From: Zea mays
Taxonomy: Eukaryota > Streptophyta > Magnoliopsida > Poales > Poaceae
Direction of reading: 5' to 3'
NCBI RefSeq assembly: GCF_902167145.1
Contig: NC_050102.1
Location: 9,858,850-9,922,849, forward strand
Length of the DNA: 64,000 bases
Below are positions 43,966 to 56,691 of this stretch, piece after piece. The translations under genes were made by a program, and so were the position numbers. Position 1 is the stretch's first letter. Each line of letters starts with the position of its first letter. The notes under the pieces are model-generated. The model ran no database searches, was not told the origin of the DNA, and was given only the letters and a program-made list of their open reading frames with translations.

Positions 43966-46146
43966 TCAATCCAAGTTCCACAAATCTAAGACATTTAGCT
44001 CACTACACAACTTGCAAAAGGTCTGCTCATCTAAAGGCTTGGTAAAGATATCGGCTAGCTGGTTCTCGGAGCTAACATGAAACACTTCGATATCTCCCTT
44101 TTGCTGGTGGTCTCTCAAAAAGTGATGTCGGATGTCTATGTGCTTTGTGCGGTTGTGTTCAACAGGATTATCCGCCATGCGGATAGCACTCTCATTATCA
44201 CATAGGAGTGGGACTTTGCTCAGATTGTAGCCAAAGTCCCTAAGGGTTTGCCTCATCCAAAGTAGTTGCGCACAACACTGTCCTGCGGCAACATACTCGA
44301 CCTCAGCGGTGGATAGGGCAACAGAAGTTTGTTTCTTAGAACTCCATGACACCAGGGACCTTCCTAAGAATTGGCATGTCCCCGATGTACTCTTTCTATC
44401 GACCTTACATCCAGCATAGTCAGAGTCTGAATATCCAATCAAGTCAAAGGTAGACCCCTTTGGATGCCAGATCCCGAAACAAGGCGTAGAGACTAAATAT
44501 CTAAGAATTCGCTTCACAGCCACTAAGTGACACTCCTTAGGATCGGATTGAAATCTAGCACACATGCATACACTAAGCATAATATCCGGTCTACTAACAC
44601 ATAAATAAAGTAAAGACCCTATCATAGACTGGTATGCCTTTTGATCAACGGACTTACCTCCTTTGTTGAGGTCGGTGTGTCCGTCGGTTCCCATTGGAGT
44701 CTTTGCGGGCTTGGCGTCCTTCATCCCAAACCTCTTGATCAAATCTTGTGTGTACTTCGTTTGGGAGATGAAGGTCCCATCCTTGAGTTGCTTCACTTGG
44801 AACCCAAGGAAGTAGCTTAACTCGCCCATCATCGACATCTCGATTTTTTGAGTCATCACCCTGCTAAACTCTTCACAAGACTTTTGGTTAGTAGAACCAA
44901 ATATTATGTCATCGACATAAATTTGGCATACAAAAAGATCACCATCACATGTCTTAGTGAAAAGAGTTGGATCGGCTTTCCCAACCTTGAAAGCATTAGC
45001 AATTAAAAAGTCTCTAAGGCATTCATACCATGCTCTTGGGGCTTGCTTAAGTCCATAGAGCGCCTTAGAGAGCTTACACACGTGGTCGTTGTACCGTTCA
45101 TCCTCGAAGCCAGGGGGTTGCTCCACGTACACCTCCTCCTTGATTGGCCCATTGAGGAAAGCGCTCTTCACATCCATTTGGAACAACCTAAAGGAATGGT
45201 GAGCGGCATATGCTAGCAAAATACGAATGGACTCTAGCCTAGCCACAGGAGCAAAAGTCTCCTCAAAGTCCAAACCTGCGACTTGGGCATAACCTTTTGC
45301 CACAAGTCGTGCCTTGTTCCTTGTCACCACCCCGTGCTTGTCTTGTTTGTTGCGGAACACCCACTTGGTTCCCACAACATTTTGCTTGGGACGAGGCACC
45401 AGTGTCCAAACTTCATTTCTCTTGAAGTTGTTGAGCTCCTCCTGCATGGCCAATACCCAGTCCGGATCTAGCAAGGCCTCCTCTACCCTAAAAGGCTCAA
45501 TAGAAGAGACAAAGGAGTAATGCTCACAAAAATTAACTAATCGAGACCGAGTAGTTACTCCCTTGCTAATGTCACCCAAAATCTGGTCGATGGGATGATC
45601 CCTTTGAATCATCGCTCGAACTTGGGTTGGAGGTGCCGGTTGCGCTTCTTCCTCCATTACATGATCATCTTGTGCTCCCCCTTGATCACACGCCTCCTGT
45701 TCATCATCTTGAGTTGGGGGATGCACCATTGTTGAGGAAGAAGGTTGATCTCGTTCATCTTGTTCCTGTGGCCGCACATCTCCAATCGCCATGGTGCGTA
45801 TTGCGGCCGTTGGAACTTCTTCTTCATCTACATCATCAAAATCAACAACTTGCTCTCTTGGAGAGCCATTAGTCTCATCAAATACAACGTCGCTAGAGAC
45901 TTCAACCAAACCCGATGATTTGTTGAAGACTCTATATGCCTTTGTATTTGAGTCATAACCTAACAAAAACCCTTCTACGGCTTTGGGAGCAAATTTGGAA
46001 TTCCTATCCTTCTTCACTAGAATGTAGCATTTACTCCCAAAAACTCGGAAATACGAAACATTGGGTTTGTTACCGGTTAGTAGCTCGTATGACGTCTTCT
46101 TGAGGAGGCGATTAAGGTAGACCCTGTTGATGGCGTGGCAAGCCGT

Positions 46147-47458
46147 TGAAAGTCGCCTAGAGGGGGGTGAATAGGGCGAAACTGAAAATCTCAAAAAACA
46201 ATCACAACTACAAGCCGGGTTAGCGTTAGAAATATAATCGAGTCCACGAGAGAGGGTGCAAAACAAATCGCGAGCGAATAATGAAGTGAGACACGCGGAT
46301 TTGTTTTACCGAGGTTCGGTTCTCTCAAACCTACTCCCCGTTGAGGAGGCCACAAAGGCCGGGTCTCTTTCAACCCTTACCCTCTCAAACGGTCCCTCGG
46401 ACCGAGTGAGCTTTCTCTTCTCAATCACTTGGAACACAAAGTTCCCGCAAGGACCACCACACGATTGGTGTCACTTGCCTCAATTACAAGTGAGTGTTTG
46501 ATCACAAGAAAGAATCAAGAAAGAAGAAAGCAATCCAAGCGCAAGAGCTCGAAAGAACACAAGCAAATCACTCTCTCTAATCACTAGGGCGTTGTGTGGA
46601 ATTTGGAGAGGATTTGATCTCTTTGGTGTGTCTAGAATTGAATGCTAGAGCTCTTGTAAGTAGTTGGGAAGTGGAAAACTTGGATTGCAATGAATGGTGG
46701 GGGTGGTTGGGGTATTTATAGCCCCAACCACCAAACTAGCCGTTTGGTGAAGCTGTCTGTTCGATGGCGCACCGGACAGTCCGGTGCACACCGGACATGT
46801 CCGATGCGACAGCCACGTCACCAAATAGCCGTTGGATCGACCGTTGGGGTTCTGACTTTTGGGCCCGCCTGGATGTCCGGTGGCGCACCGGACATGTACT
46901 GTAGAATGTCCGGTGCGCCTGCTCCGCGTGCCTGACGACTGTGCGCTTCTGGCGCGCATTAAATGCGCCTGCAGGTGACCGTTGGCGCGAAGTAGCCGTT
47001 GCCCCGAGGATGCACCGGATAGTCCGGTGCACACTGGACATGTCCGGTGAATTATAGCGGAGCGGCTGGAGTGAAAACCCGAGGCTGGCGAGTTCCTGAG
47101 CCGCGTCTTTCTTCGGAGCACCGGACACTGTCCGGTGTACACCGGACAGTCCGGTGAATTTTAGCACGCTGACACTGGATTTTTCCGAGGGCGACGAGTT
47201 TGAGCTGAAGTCCTCTGGTGCACCGAACACTGTCCGGTGGCACACCGGACAGTCCGGTGCGCCAGACCAGAGGAGCCTTTGGTTGCTCCTTTGCCCTTTT
47301 GTTGAACCCAACACTTGGTCTTTTTATTGGCTAAGTGTGAACCTTTTGCACCTATATAACTTATACACTAGAGCAAACTAGTTAGTCCAAAGATTTGTGT
47401 TGGGCAATTCAACCACCAAAATTATTTAGGAACTAGGTGTAAGCCTAATTCCCTTTCA
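46147..47458 (-). repeat. Opie-3 3' LTR
   Basis: 1,312 bp, from TGAAAGTCGCC to CCTAATTCCCTTTCA, with the TATA hairpin at 46702-46732 and many CACCGGAC palindromes. It is followed by the polypurine tract (CTCCCCCTTTTTGG, + strand). Confidence 0.95.
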
Positions 47459-48266
47459 ATCTCCCCCTTTTTGGTGATTGATGCCAACACAAACCAAAGC
47501 AAATATAAAAGTGCATAATTGAACTAGTTTGCATAATGTAAGTGCAAAGGTTGCTTGGAATTGAGCCAATATAAATACTTACATGATGTGCATGGATTGC
47601 TTCTTTGTTTTTAACATTTTGGACCATATTTGCACCACTAGTTTTGTTTTGCAAAATCTGTTGTAAATTCTTTTCAAGAACTTTTTGCAAGATAGTCAAA
47701 GGTAAATGAGTAAGATTGAAAGAAACATTTTCAAGATTTGAAATTTTCTCCCTTTGTTTCAAATGCTTTTCCTTTGACTAAACAAAACTCCCCCTCAAAT
47801 AAATTCTCCTCTTAGTGTTCAAGAGGGTTTTAAGACATCAATTTTGGAAATACTACTTGCTCCCCCTTTAGGACACAAAGAGATACCAATTTTGAAATTT
47901 TTCATTCAATTGAAAATCATTAATTTTAAAATTAGGGTGGTGGTACGGTCCTTTTGCTTTGGGCTCATATTTTCTCCCCCTTTGGCATGAATCGCCAAAA
48001 ACGGAATCATTAGAGCCCTATGAAGTACTTTCTCCTTCATTGGTCATAAGATAAATGAGTGAAGATTATACCAGCGTTGGAGAGTGATGCGGAGTGACGG
48101 CGAAGGATGAGTAGTAGAGTGGAGTGGAAGCCTTTGTCTTCGCCGAAGACTCCAATTCCCTTTTAATATACCTATGACTTGGTTTGAAATACACTTGAAA
48201 ACACATTAGTCATAACATATAAAAGAGATATGATCAAAGGTATACTTATGAGCTATGTGTGCAAGT
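47459..48266 (-). other. Opie-3 3' non-coding region with polypurine tracts
   Basis: CCCCCTTT-type blocks at about 47463, 47790, 47863 and 47974 (polypurine on the minus strand) lie between the pol stop and the 3' LTR. No gene. Confidence 0.75.
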
Positions 48267-51200
48267 TTAGCAAAAGAAATTCCTAGAATCAAGAATATTA
48301 AGCTCATGCCTAAGTCTGGTAAAAGATTGTTCATCAAGTGGCTTGGTAAAGATATCGGCTAATTGATCTTTAGTGTTAATGTAGGAAATCTCGATATCCC
48401 CCTTTTGTTGGTGATCTCTAAGAAAATGATACCGAATGGCTATGTGTTTAGTGCGGCTATGCTCAACGGGATTATCCGCCATGCGGATTGCACTCTCATT
48501 ATCACATAGAAGAGGAACTTTGGTTAGTTTGTAATCGTAGTCCCGCAGGGTTTGCCTCATCCAAAGCAATTGCGCGCAACAATGGCCTGCGGCAATGTAC
48601 TCGGCTTCGGCGGTAGAAAGAGCGACCGAATTTTGCTTCTTTGAAGCCCAAGACACCAAAGATCTTCCCAAGAACTGGCAAGTCCCCGATGTGCTCTTTC
48701 TATTAATCTTACACCCTGCCCAATCGGCATCCGAATAACCAATCAAATCAAATGTGGATCCCCGAGGGTACCAAAGCCCAAACTTAGGTGTGTAAGCCAA
48801 ATATCTCAAGATTCGTTTTACGGCCGTAAGGTGGGATTCCTTAGGGTCGGATTGGAATCTTGCACACATGCAAACTGACAGCATAATGTCTGGTCGAGAT
48901 GCACATAAATAAAGCAATGAACCAATCATCGACCGGTATACCTTTTGATCCACGGACTTACCTCCCGTGTCGAGGTCGAGATGCCCATTTGTTTCCATGG
49001 GAGTCTTGATGGGCTTGGCATCCTTCATTCCAAACTTGCTTAAAATGTCTTGAGTATACTTCGTTTGGCTAATGAAAGTGCCCTCTTGGAGTTGCTTGAC
49101 TTGAAAACCTAGAAAATACTTCAACTCCCCCATCATAGACATCTCGAATTTCTGTGTCATGATCCTACTAAATTCTTCACATGTAGATTTGTTAGTAGAC
49201 CCAAATATAATATCATCAACATAAATTTGGCATACAAACAAATCATTATCAAGTGTTTTGGTGAATAAAGTAGGATCGACTTTGCCGACTTTGAAGCCAT
49301 TAGCAATAAGGAAATCTCTAAGGCATTCATACCATGCTCTTGGGGCTTGCTTGAGCCCATAAAGCGCCTTAGAGAGCCTATAAACATGGTTAGGGTACTC
49401 ACTGTCTTCAAAGCCGGGAGGTTGCTCAACATAGACCTCCTCCTTGATTGGTCCATTGAGGAAGGCACTCTTCACGTCCATTTGATAAAGCTTGAAGCCA
49501 TGGTAAGTAGCATAGGCTAATAATATGCGAATTGATTCAAGCCTAGCTACGGGTGCATAGGTTTCACCAAAATCCAAACCTTCGACTTGTGAATACCCCT
49601 TGGCCACGAGTCAAGCTTTGTTCCTTGTCACCACACCATGCTCGTCTTGTTTGTTGCGGAAGACCCACTTGGTTCCTACAACATTTTGGTTAGGACGTGG
49701 AACTAAGTGCCATACCTCGTTCCTTGTGAAATTGTTGAGCTCCTCTTGCATCGCCATCACCCAATCCGAGTCTTGTAGTGCTTCCTCTACCCTGTGTGGC
49801 TCAATAGAGGACACAAAAGAGTAATGCTCACAAAAATGTGCAACCCGAGATCGAGTAGTTACCCCCTTATAAATGTCGCCGAGGATGGTGTCGACGGGGT
49901 GATCTCGTTGAATTGCTTGGTGGACTCTTGGGTGTGGCGGCCTTGGTTGTTCATCCTCCTTGTCTTCATCATTTGCATCTCCCCCTTGATCATTGCCGTC
50001 ATCTTGAGGTGGCTCATCATTGTGTTCTTCCTCTTTATCATCTTGAGCCTCGTCCTCATTTTGGGTTGGTGGAGATGCTTGCGTTGAGGAGGATGGTTGA
50101 TCTTGTGCATGTGGAGGCTCTTCAGATTCCTTAGGACACACATCCCCGATGGACATGTTCCTTAGCGCGTTGCATGGAGCCTGTTCTTCACCTATCTCAT
50201 CAAGATCAACTTGCTCTACTTGAGAGCCATTAGTCTCATCAAACACAACGTCACAAGAAACTTCAACAAGTCCTGAGGACTTGTTAAAGACTCTATATGC
50301 CCTTGTGTTTGAGTCATATCCTAGTAAAAAGCCTTCTACAGTTTTAGGAGCAAATTTTGATTTTCTACCTCTCTTAACAAGAATAAAGCATTTGCTACCA
50401 AAAACTCTAAAATATGAAATATTGGGCTTTTTACCGGTTAGGAGTTCATAGGATGTCTTCTTGAGGATTCGGTGAAGATATAACCGGTTGATGGCGTAGC
50501 AGGCGGTGTTGACCGCCTCGGCCCAAAACCGATCCGGTGTCTTGTACTCATCAAGCATGGTTCTTGCCATGTCCAATAGAGTTCGATTCTTCCTCTCCAC
50601 TACACCATTTTGTTGTGGAGTGTAGGGAGAAGAGAACTCATGCTTGATGCCCTCCTCCTCAAGGAAGTCTTCAATTTGAGAGTTCTTGAACTCCGTCCCA
50701 TTGTCGCTTCTAATTTTCTTGATCCTTAAGCCGAACTCATTTTGAGCCCATCTCAAGAATCCCTTTAAGGTCTCTTGGGTATGAGATTTGTCCTGCAAAA
50801 AGAACACCCAAGTGAAGCGAGAATAATCATCCACAATAACTAGACAGTACTTACTCCCGCCGATGCTTATGTAAGCGATCGGGCCGAATAAATCCATGTG
50901 TAGGAGCTCCAGTGGCCTGTCACTAGTCATGATGTTCTTGTGTGGATGATGAGTGCCAACTTGCTTCCCGGCCTGGCATGCGCTACAAATCCTGTCTTTC
51001 TCAAAATGAACATTGGTTAGTCCTAAAATGTGTTCCCCCTTTAGAAGCTTATGAAGATTCTTCATTCCAACATGGGCTAGTCGGCGGTGCCAGAGCCAAC
51101 CCAAGTTAGTCTTAGCAATCAAGCAAGTGTCGAGTTCAGCTCTATCAAAATCTACCAAGTATAGCTGACCCTCTAACACTCCCTTAAATGCTATTGAATC

Positions 51201-51509
51201 ATCACTTCTTCTAAAGACAGTAACACCTACATCAGTAAATAGACAGTTGTAGCCCATTTGACATAATTGGGATACGGAAAGCAAATTGTAATCTAAAGAA
51301 TCTACAAGAAAAACATTGGAAATAGTATGGTCAGGTGATATAGCAATTTTACCCAATCCTTTGACCAAACCTTGATTTCCATCCCCGAATGTGATAGCTC
51401 GTTGGGGATCTTGGTTTTTCTCATATGAGGAGAACATCTTTTTCTCCCCTGTCATATGGTTTGTGCACCCGCTGTCGAGTATCCAGCTTGAGCCCCCGGA
51501 TGCATAAAC
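48267..51509 (-). pseudogene. Opie-3 pol with one nonsense codon
   Basis: Pol opens at 51509 right after TAG, in the +1 frame relative to gag. Protease 'DSGCTNHM', integrase HHCC and 'IRSDNGTEF', reverse transcriptase '[10 protein letters not shown]' and '[10 protein letters not shown]', and RNase H '[15 protein letters not shown]' and '[10 protein letters not shown]' are all present. The only lesion seen is TGA at 49611-49613 between integrase and RT, at an Arg CGA codon that is intact in Opie-1. It is a C-to-T change at a CpG, typical of methylated transposon DNA. The end is '[10 protein letters not shown]'. Confidence 0.92.
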
Positions 51510-51522
51510 CTACAAAACAATT

Positions 51523-54213
51523 TTAGTTCTTGACTTTAGGTACCCAAACGGTTTTGGGTCCTTTGGCATTAGAAACAAGAACTTTGGGTACCCAAACACA
51601 AGTCTTGGAGCCCTTGTGTTTGCCCCCAACAAACTTGGCAACTACCTTGCCGAATTTGTTAGTAAGCACATATGATGCATCAAGAGTTTTGAATGAAATA
51701 GCATGATCATTTGATGCATTAGGAGTTTTCTTTCTAGGCAACTTGGCACGGGTTGGTTGCCTAGAGCTAGATGTCTCACCCTTATACATAAAAGCATGGT
51801 TAGGGCCAGAGTGAGACTTCCTAGAATGAGTTCTCCTAATTTTGCTCTCAGGATAGCCGGCAGGGTACAAAATGTAACCCTCGTTATCCTGAGGCATGGG
51901 AGCCTTGCCCTTAACAAAGTTAGATAAATTCTTTGGAGGGGCATTAAGTTTGACATTGTCTCCCCTTTGGAAGCCAATGCCATCCTTGATGCCCGGGCGT
52001 CTCCCATTATAGAGCATACTTCTAGCAAATTTAAACTTTTCATTTTCCAAGTTATGCTCGGCAATTTTGGCATCTAATAATGCTATATGATCATTTTGTT
52101 GTTTAATTAAAGCCATGTGATCATGAATAGCATTGATATCAACATCTCTACATCTAGTACAAATAGAAACATGATCAACATTAGGTGTAGAGGGTTTGCA
52201 AGATTTTAATTCAATAACCTTAGCATGTAACAAATCATTTTTAGTTCTAAGGTCGGAAATAGTAGCTTTGCAAACATCAAAATCCTTAGCCTTAGCAAGC
52301 AATTTTTCATTCTCAATCTTAAGGCTAGCAAGAGAATCATTCAATTCCTTAATCTTAGCAAGCAAATCATCATTATCATTTCTAAGATTGGGAATTGAAG
52401 TATCACAAACATGAGAATCAACCTTAGCAATTAATCTAGCATTTTCATTTCTAAGGTTGTCAATAGTGTCATGGTATGTGCTTAGCTCACTAGATAATTT
52501 GTTACATTTTTCTACCTCTAGAGCATAAGCATTTTTAACCTTAACATGTTTCTTATTTTCCTTGATTAGGAAGTCCTCTTGGGAGTCCAAGAGATCGTCC
52601 TTTTCATGGATGGCACTAATTAGCTCATTTAATTTTTCTTTTTGTTCCATGTTAAGGTTGGCAAAAAGGATACGCAAATTATCTTCCTCACCACTAGCAT
52701 TATCATCACTAGAAGATTCATATTTAGTGGAGGAGTTAGATTTAACCTTCTTCCTTTTGCCGTCCTTTGCCATGAGGCACTTGTGGCCGACGTTGGGAAA
52801 GAGAAGTCCCTTGGTGACGGCGATGTTGGCGGCGTCCTCGTCGGAGGAGGACTCGGTGGAGCTCTCGTCGGAGTCCCACTCCCGGCAAACATGGGCATCG
52901 CCGCCCTTCTTCTTGTAGTACTTCTTCTTTTCTCTCCTCTTTCCCTTCTTGTCGTCGCCCCTGTCACTGTCACTAGACATAGGACATTTTGCAATAAAAT
53001 GATCGGGCTTACCACATTTGTAGCACACTTTCTTGGAGCGGGGTTTGTAGTCCTTCCCCCTCCGTTGCTTGAGGATTTGGCGAAAGCTTTTGATGATTAA
53101 AGCCATCTCCTCATTGTCGAGCTTGGAGGCGTCAATTGGTTGTCTACTCGGCGTAGACTCCTCCTTCTTCTCCTCCGTTGCCTTGAAGGCCACCGGTTGT
53201 GCCTCGGAAGGTTCGTCAAGCTCATTGATCTTCTTTGAGCCTTTAATCATGCATTCAAAGCTCACAAAATTCCCGATAACTTCTTCGGGGGTCATTAGTG
53301 GGTATCTAGGATTACCACGAATTAATTGAACTTGAGTGGGGTTAAGAAAAATGAGAGCTCTTAGAATAACCTTAACCACCTCGTGGTCGTCCCACTTTTT
53401 GCTCCCGAGGTTGCGCACTTGGTTCACCAAGGTTTTGAGCCGGTTGTACATATCTTGTGGCTCCTCCCCTTGGCGAAGACGGAAGCGACCGAGCTCCCCC
53501 TCGATCGTTTCCCGCTTGGTGATCTTGGTGAGTTCATCACCCTCGTGCGCGGTCTTGAGTAGGTCCCAAATCTCCTTTGCATTCTTCAACCCTTGCACTT
53601 TGTTGTATTCCTCCTTGCTTAAGGAGGCGAGGAGTATGGTTGTGGCTTGGGAGTTGAAGTGCTCGATTTGGGCCACTTCATCCGTATCATAATCCTCATC
53701 CCCTACAGAAGGTACCTGTGCTCCAAACTCAACAACATTCCATATACTTTTGTGGAGTGAGGTTACATGAAATTTCATTAAATCACTCCACCTAGCATAA
53801 TCTTCGCCATCAAAAGTTGGCGGTTTGCCTAATGGAACGGAAAGTAATGGAGTATGTCTAGATGTACGGGGATAGTGTAAGGGGATCTTACTAAACTTCT
53901 TGCGCTCTTGGCGCTTAGAAGTTACGGACGGTGCATCGGAGTCGGAGGTGGATGTTGATGAAGTGTCGGTTTCGTAGTAGACCACCTTCCTCATCCTCTT
54001 GTGCTTGTCGCCTTTCCGATGCGACTTGTGGGAAGAAGATTTTTCCTTCTTCTCCTTGTGGTGTGAGGAAGAAGATCTTTTCTCCTTCCGTTTGGAGGAG
54101 TCCTTCTTCTTCTCCTTCCTCTTGGTGCGGGATTCTTCCGATGAAGTGCTCCCGTGGCTTGTAGTGGGCTTGTCGCCGGTCTCCATCTCCCTCTTGGTGT
54201 GATCTCCCGACAT
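51523..54213 (-). CDS. Opie-3 gag polyprotein
   Basis: An uninterrupted 896-codon ORF from ATG 54213 ('MSGDHTKREMETGDK'), which lies 33 bp inside the primer-binding site, to TAA 51523-51525. Parts: a Lys/Ser-rich basic N-terminus ('KRKEKKKDSSKRKEKRSSSS'), a capsid domain with 'PPTFDGEDYARW' at about 130-290, a CCHC zinc knuckle 'CYKCGKPDHFIAKC' (all four ligands present), an acidic Ser-rich linker, and a long coiled coil rich in Leu-Lys-Asn heptads. Gag assembles the particle that packages the element's RNA. It is the only transposon gene in the window with no visible lesion. It matches Opie-1 gag across its length. Expression is unknown. Confidence 0.92.
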   Translation of the reverse strand: MSGDHTKREMETGDKPTTSHGSTSSEESRTKRKEKKKDSSKRKEKRSSSSHHKEKKEKSSSHKSHRKGDKHKRMRKVVYYETDTSSTSTSDSDAPSVTSKRQERKKFSKIPLHYPRTSRHTPLLSVPLGKPPTFDGEDYARWSDLMKFHVTSLHKSIWNVVEFGAQVPSVGDEDYDTDEVAQIEHFNSQATTILLASLSKEEYNKVQGLKNAKEIWDLLKTAHEGDELTKITKRETIEGELGRFRLRQGEEPQDMYNRLKTLVNQVRNLGSKKWDDHEVVKVILRALIFLNPTQVQLIRGNPRYPLMTPEEVIGNFVSFECMIKGSKKINELDEPSEAQPVAFKATEEKKEESTPSRQPIDASKLDNEEMALIIKSFRQILKQRRGKDYKPRSKKVCYKCGKPDHFIAKCPMSSDSDRGDDKKGKRREKKKYYKKKGGDAHVCREWDSDESSTESSSDEDAANIAVTKGLLFPNVGHKCLMAKDGKRKKVKSNSSTKYESSSDDNASGEEDNLRILFANLNMEQKEKLNELISAIHEKDDLLDSQEDFLIKENKKHVKVKNAYALEVEKCNKLSSELSTYHDTIDNLRNENARLIAKVDSHVCDTSIPNLRNDNDDLLAKIKELNDSLASLKIENEKLLAKAKDFDVCKATISDLRTKNDLLHAKVIELKSCKPSTPNVDHVSICTRCRDVDINAIHDHMALIKQQNDHIALLDAKIAEHNLENEKFKFARSMLYNGRRPGIKDGIGFQRGDNVKLNAPPKNLSNFVKGKAPMPQDNEGYILYPAGYPESKIRRTHSRKSHSGPNHAFMYKGETSSSRQPTRAKLPRKKTPNASNDHAISFKTLDASYVLTNKFGKVVAKFVGGKHKGSKTCVWVPKVLVSNAKGPKTVWVPKVKN

Positions 54214-54245
54214 CACTTCGAGCGGTTAGGCTCTAATGAAGCACC

Positions 54246-54259
54246 GGGCTCTGATACCA
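54246..54259 (-). other. Opie-3 primer-binding site
   Basis: TGGTATCAGAGCCC, complementary to the initiator-Met tRNA 3' end, lies 2 bp inside the 5' LTR. Confidence 0.9.
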
Positions 54260-54261
54260 AT

Positions 54262-55575
54262 TGAAAGTCGCCTAGAGGGGGGGTGAATAGAGCGAAACTG
54301 AAAATCTCAAAAAACAATCACAACTACAAGCCGGGTTAGCGTTAGAAATATAATCGAGTCCACGAGAGAGGGTGCAAAACAAATCGCGAGCGAATAATGA
54401 AGTGAGACACGCGGATTTGTTTTACCGAGGTTCGGTTCTCTCAAACCTACTCCCCGTTGAGGAGGCCACAAAGGCCGGGTCTCTTTCAACCCTTACCCTC
54501 TCTCAAACGGTCCCTCGGACCGAGTGAGCTTTCTCTTCTCAATCACTTGGAACACAAAGTTCCCGCAAGGACCACCACACGATTGGTGTCACTTGCCTCA
54601 ATTACAAGTGAGTGTTTGATCACAAGAAAGAATCAAGAAAGAAGAAAGCAATCCAAGCGCAAGAGCTCGAAAGAACACAAGCAAATCACTCTCTCTAATC
54701 ACTAGGGCGTTGTGTGGAATTTGGAGAGGATTTGATCTCTTTGGTGTGTCTAGAATTGAATGCTAGAGCTCTTGTAAGTAGTTGGGAAGTGGAAAACTTG
54801 GATTGCAATGAATGGTGGGGTGGTTGGGGTATTTATAGCCCCAACCACCAAACTAGCCGTTTGGTGAAGCTGTCTGTTCGATGGCGCACCGGACAGTCCG
54901 GTGCACACCGGACATGTCCGATGCGACAGCCACGTCACCAAATAGCCGTTGGATCGACCGTTGGGGTTCTGACTTCTGGGCCCGCCTGGATGTCCGGTGG
55001 CGCACCGGACATGTACTGTAGAATGTCCGGTGCGCCTGCTCCGCGTGCCTGACGACTGTGCGCTTCTGGCGCGCATTAAATGCGCCTGCAGGTGACCGTT
55101 GGCGCGAAGTAGCCGTTGCCCCGAGGATGCACCGGACAGTCCGGTGCACACTAGACATGTCCGATGAATTATAGCGGAGCGGCTGGAGTGAAAACCCGAG
55201 GCTGGCGAGTTCCTGAGCCGCGTCTTTCTTCGGAGCACCGGACACTGTCCGGTGTACACCGGACAGTCCGGTGAATTTTAGCGCGCTGACACTGGATTTT
55301 TCCGAGGGCGACGAGTTTGAGCTGAAGTCCTCTGGTGCACCGGACACTGTCCGGTGGCACACCGGACAGTCCGGTGCGCCAGACCAGAGGAGCCTTTGGT
55401 TGCTCCTTTGCCCTTTTGTTGAACCCAACACTTGGTCTTTTTATTGGCTAAGTGTGAACCTTTTGCACCTGTATAACTTATACACTAGAGCAAACTAGTT
55501 AGTCCAAAGATTTGTGTTCGGCAATTCAACCACCAAAATTATTTAGGAACTAGGTGTAAGCCTAATTCCCTTTCA
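54262..55575 (-). repeat. Opie-3 5' LTR
   Basis: 1,314 bp and nearly identical to 46147-47458. The TATA hairpin is at 54819-54849. The TSD GCCGT follows at 55576-55580. Confidence 0.95.
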
Positions 55576-56691
55576 GCCGTGTTCACGGCTTCCGACCAAA
55601 AGCGCTTGGGGGTCTTGAACTCTCCAAGCATCGTCCTCGCCATGTCTATAAGTGTCATGTTCTTCCTCTCTACCACACCATTTTGTTGTGGTGTGTAGGG
55701 AGCGGAGAACTCGTGCTTGATCACTTCCTCCTCAAGGTACTCCTCCACTTGAAGGTTCTTGAACTCGGATCCATTATCGCTCCTTATCTTCTTCACCTTG
55801 AGCTCAAACTCGTTTTGAGCTCTCCTTAGGAAGCGCTTGAGGGTCCCTTGGGTTTCAGATTTATCCTGCAAAAAGAATACCCAAGTGAAGCGGGAAAAGT
55901 CATCAACAATAACTAGTCCATACTTACTTCCTCCTATGCTTAGATAGGCGACGGGTCCGAAGAGGTCCATATGTAGCAGCTCCAGAGGTCTTGATGTGGT
56001 CATCACATTCTTGCTGTGATGCGCTCCTCCCACTTGTTTACCTGCTTGACAAGCTGCACAAGGTCTATCTTTTTCGACAGTAACATTGGTTAGACCTATC
56101 ATGTGTTCTCCCTTTAGAAGCTTGTGAAGGTTCTTCATCCCCACATGTGCTAAGCGGCGATGCCACAGCCAGCCCAAGCTAGTCTTAGCAATTAAGCATG
56201 CATCTAGACCGGCCTCCTCTTTTGCAAAATCAACTAAGTAAAGTTTGTCGTCTAATACACCCTTAAAAGCTAATGAACCATCACTTCTTCTAAAGACAGA
56301 CACATCTACATTAGTGAATAGACAATTATATCCCATATTGCAAAGTTGACTCACAGATAACAAATTATACCCAAGCGACTCTACTAAGAATACATTAGAA
56401 ATAGAGTGCTCATTTGAGATTGCAATTGTGCCTAACCCTTTCACCTTGCCTTGGTTCCCATCACCGAATATTATTGAATCTTGGGGATCCTTATTCTTGA
56501 CGTAGGAAGAGAACATCCTCTTTTCCCCCGTCATGTGATTTGTGCATCCGCTGTCGATAATCCAGCTAGAGCCCCCGGATGCATAAACCTGCAAGGCAAA
56601 TTTAGGCTTGGGTCTTAGGTACCCAACTCATGTTGGGTCCTACAAGGTTAGTACAAATATCCTTAGGGACCTAAATGCAAGTTTTGTCTCC

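Larger units (their letters stand above)
46147..55575 (-). mobile_element. Opie-3: nearly intact Opie-type Copia element, TSD GCCGT
   Basis: A 9,429-bp element with LTRs at 46147-47458 and 54262-55575, flanked by GCCGT at 46142-46146 and 55576-55580. The LTRs differ at roughly ten positions by eye (under 1 %), so it is the youngest datable element here. Gag is fully open and pol has a single nonsense codon. It sits in the integrase coding region of Ji-2. Loss of one stop would leave a complete coding set, so it is close to intact. Confidence 0.95.
43966..56588 (-). pseudogene. Ji-2 pol, split by Opie-3
   Basis: The first part, 56588-55576, opens right after CAG with 'VYASGGSSWIIDSGCTNHM' (protease), the integrase HHCC region and the D...DNG...E catalytic core to 'SEAVNTA'. 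Opie-3 then interrupts it. The second part, 46146-43966, resumes with '[21 protein letters not shown]', the integrase C-terminal part, reverse transcriptase ('[12 protein letters not shown]') and RNase H ('[11 protein letters not shown]'). I see no internal stop in either part, so the insertion is the main lesion. The Arg codon that is TGA in Ji-1 and Opie-3 is intact here (near 45307). Confidence 0.92.
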
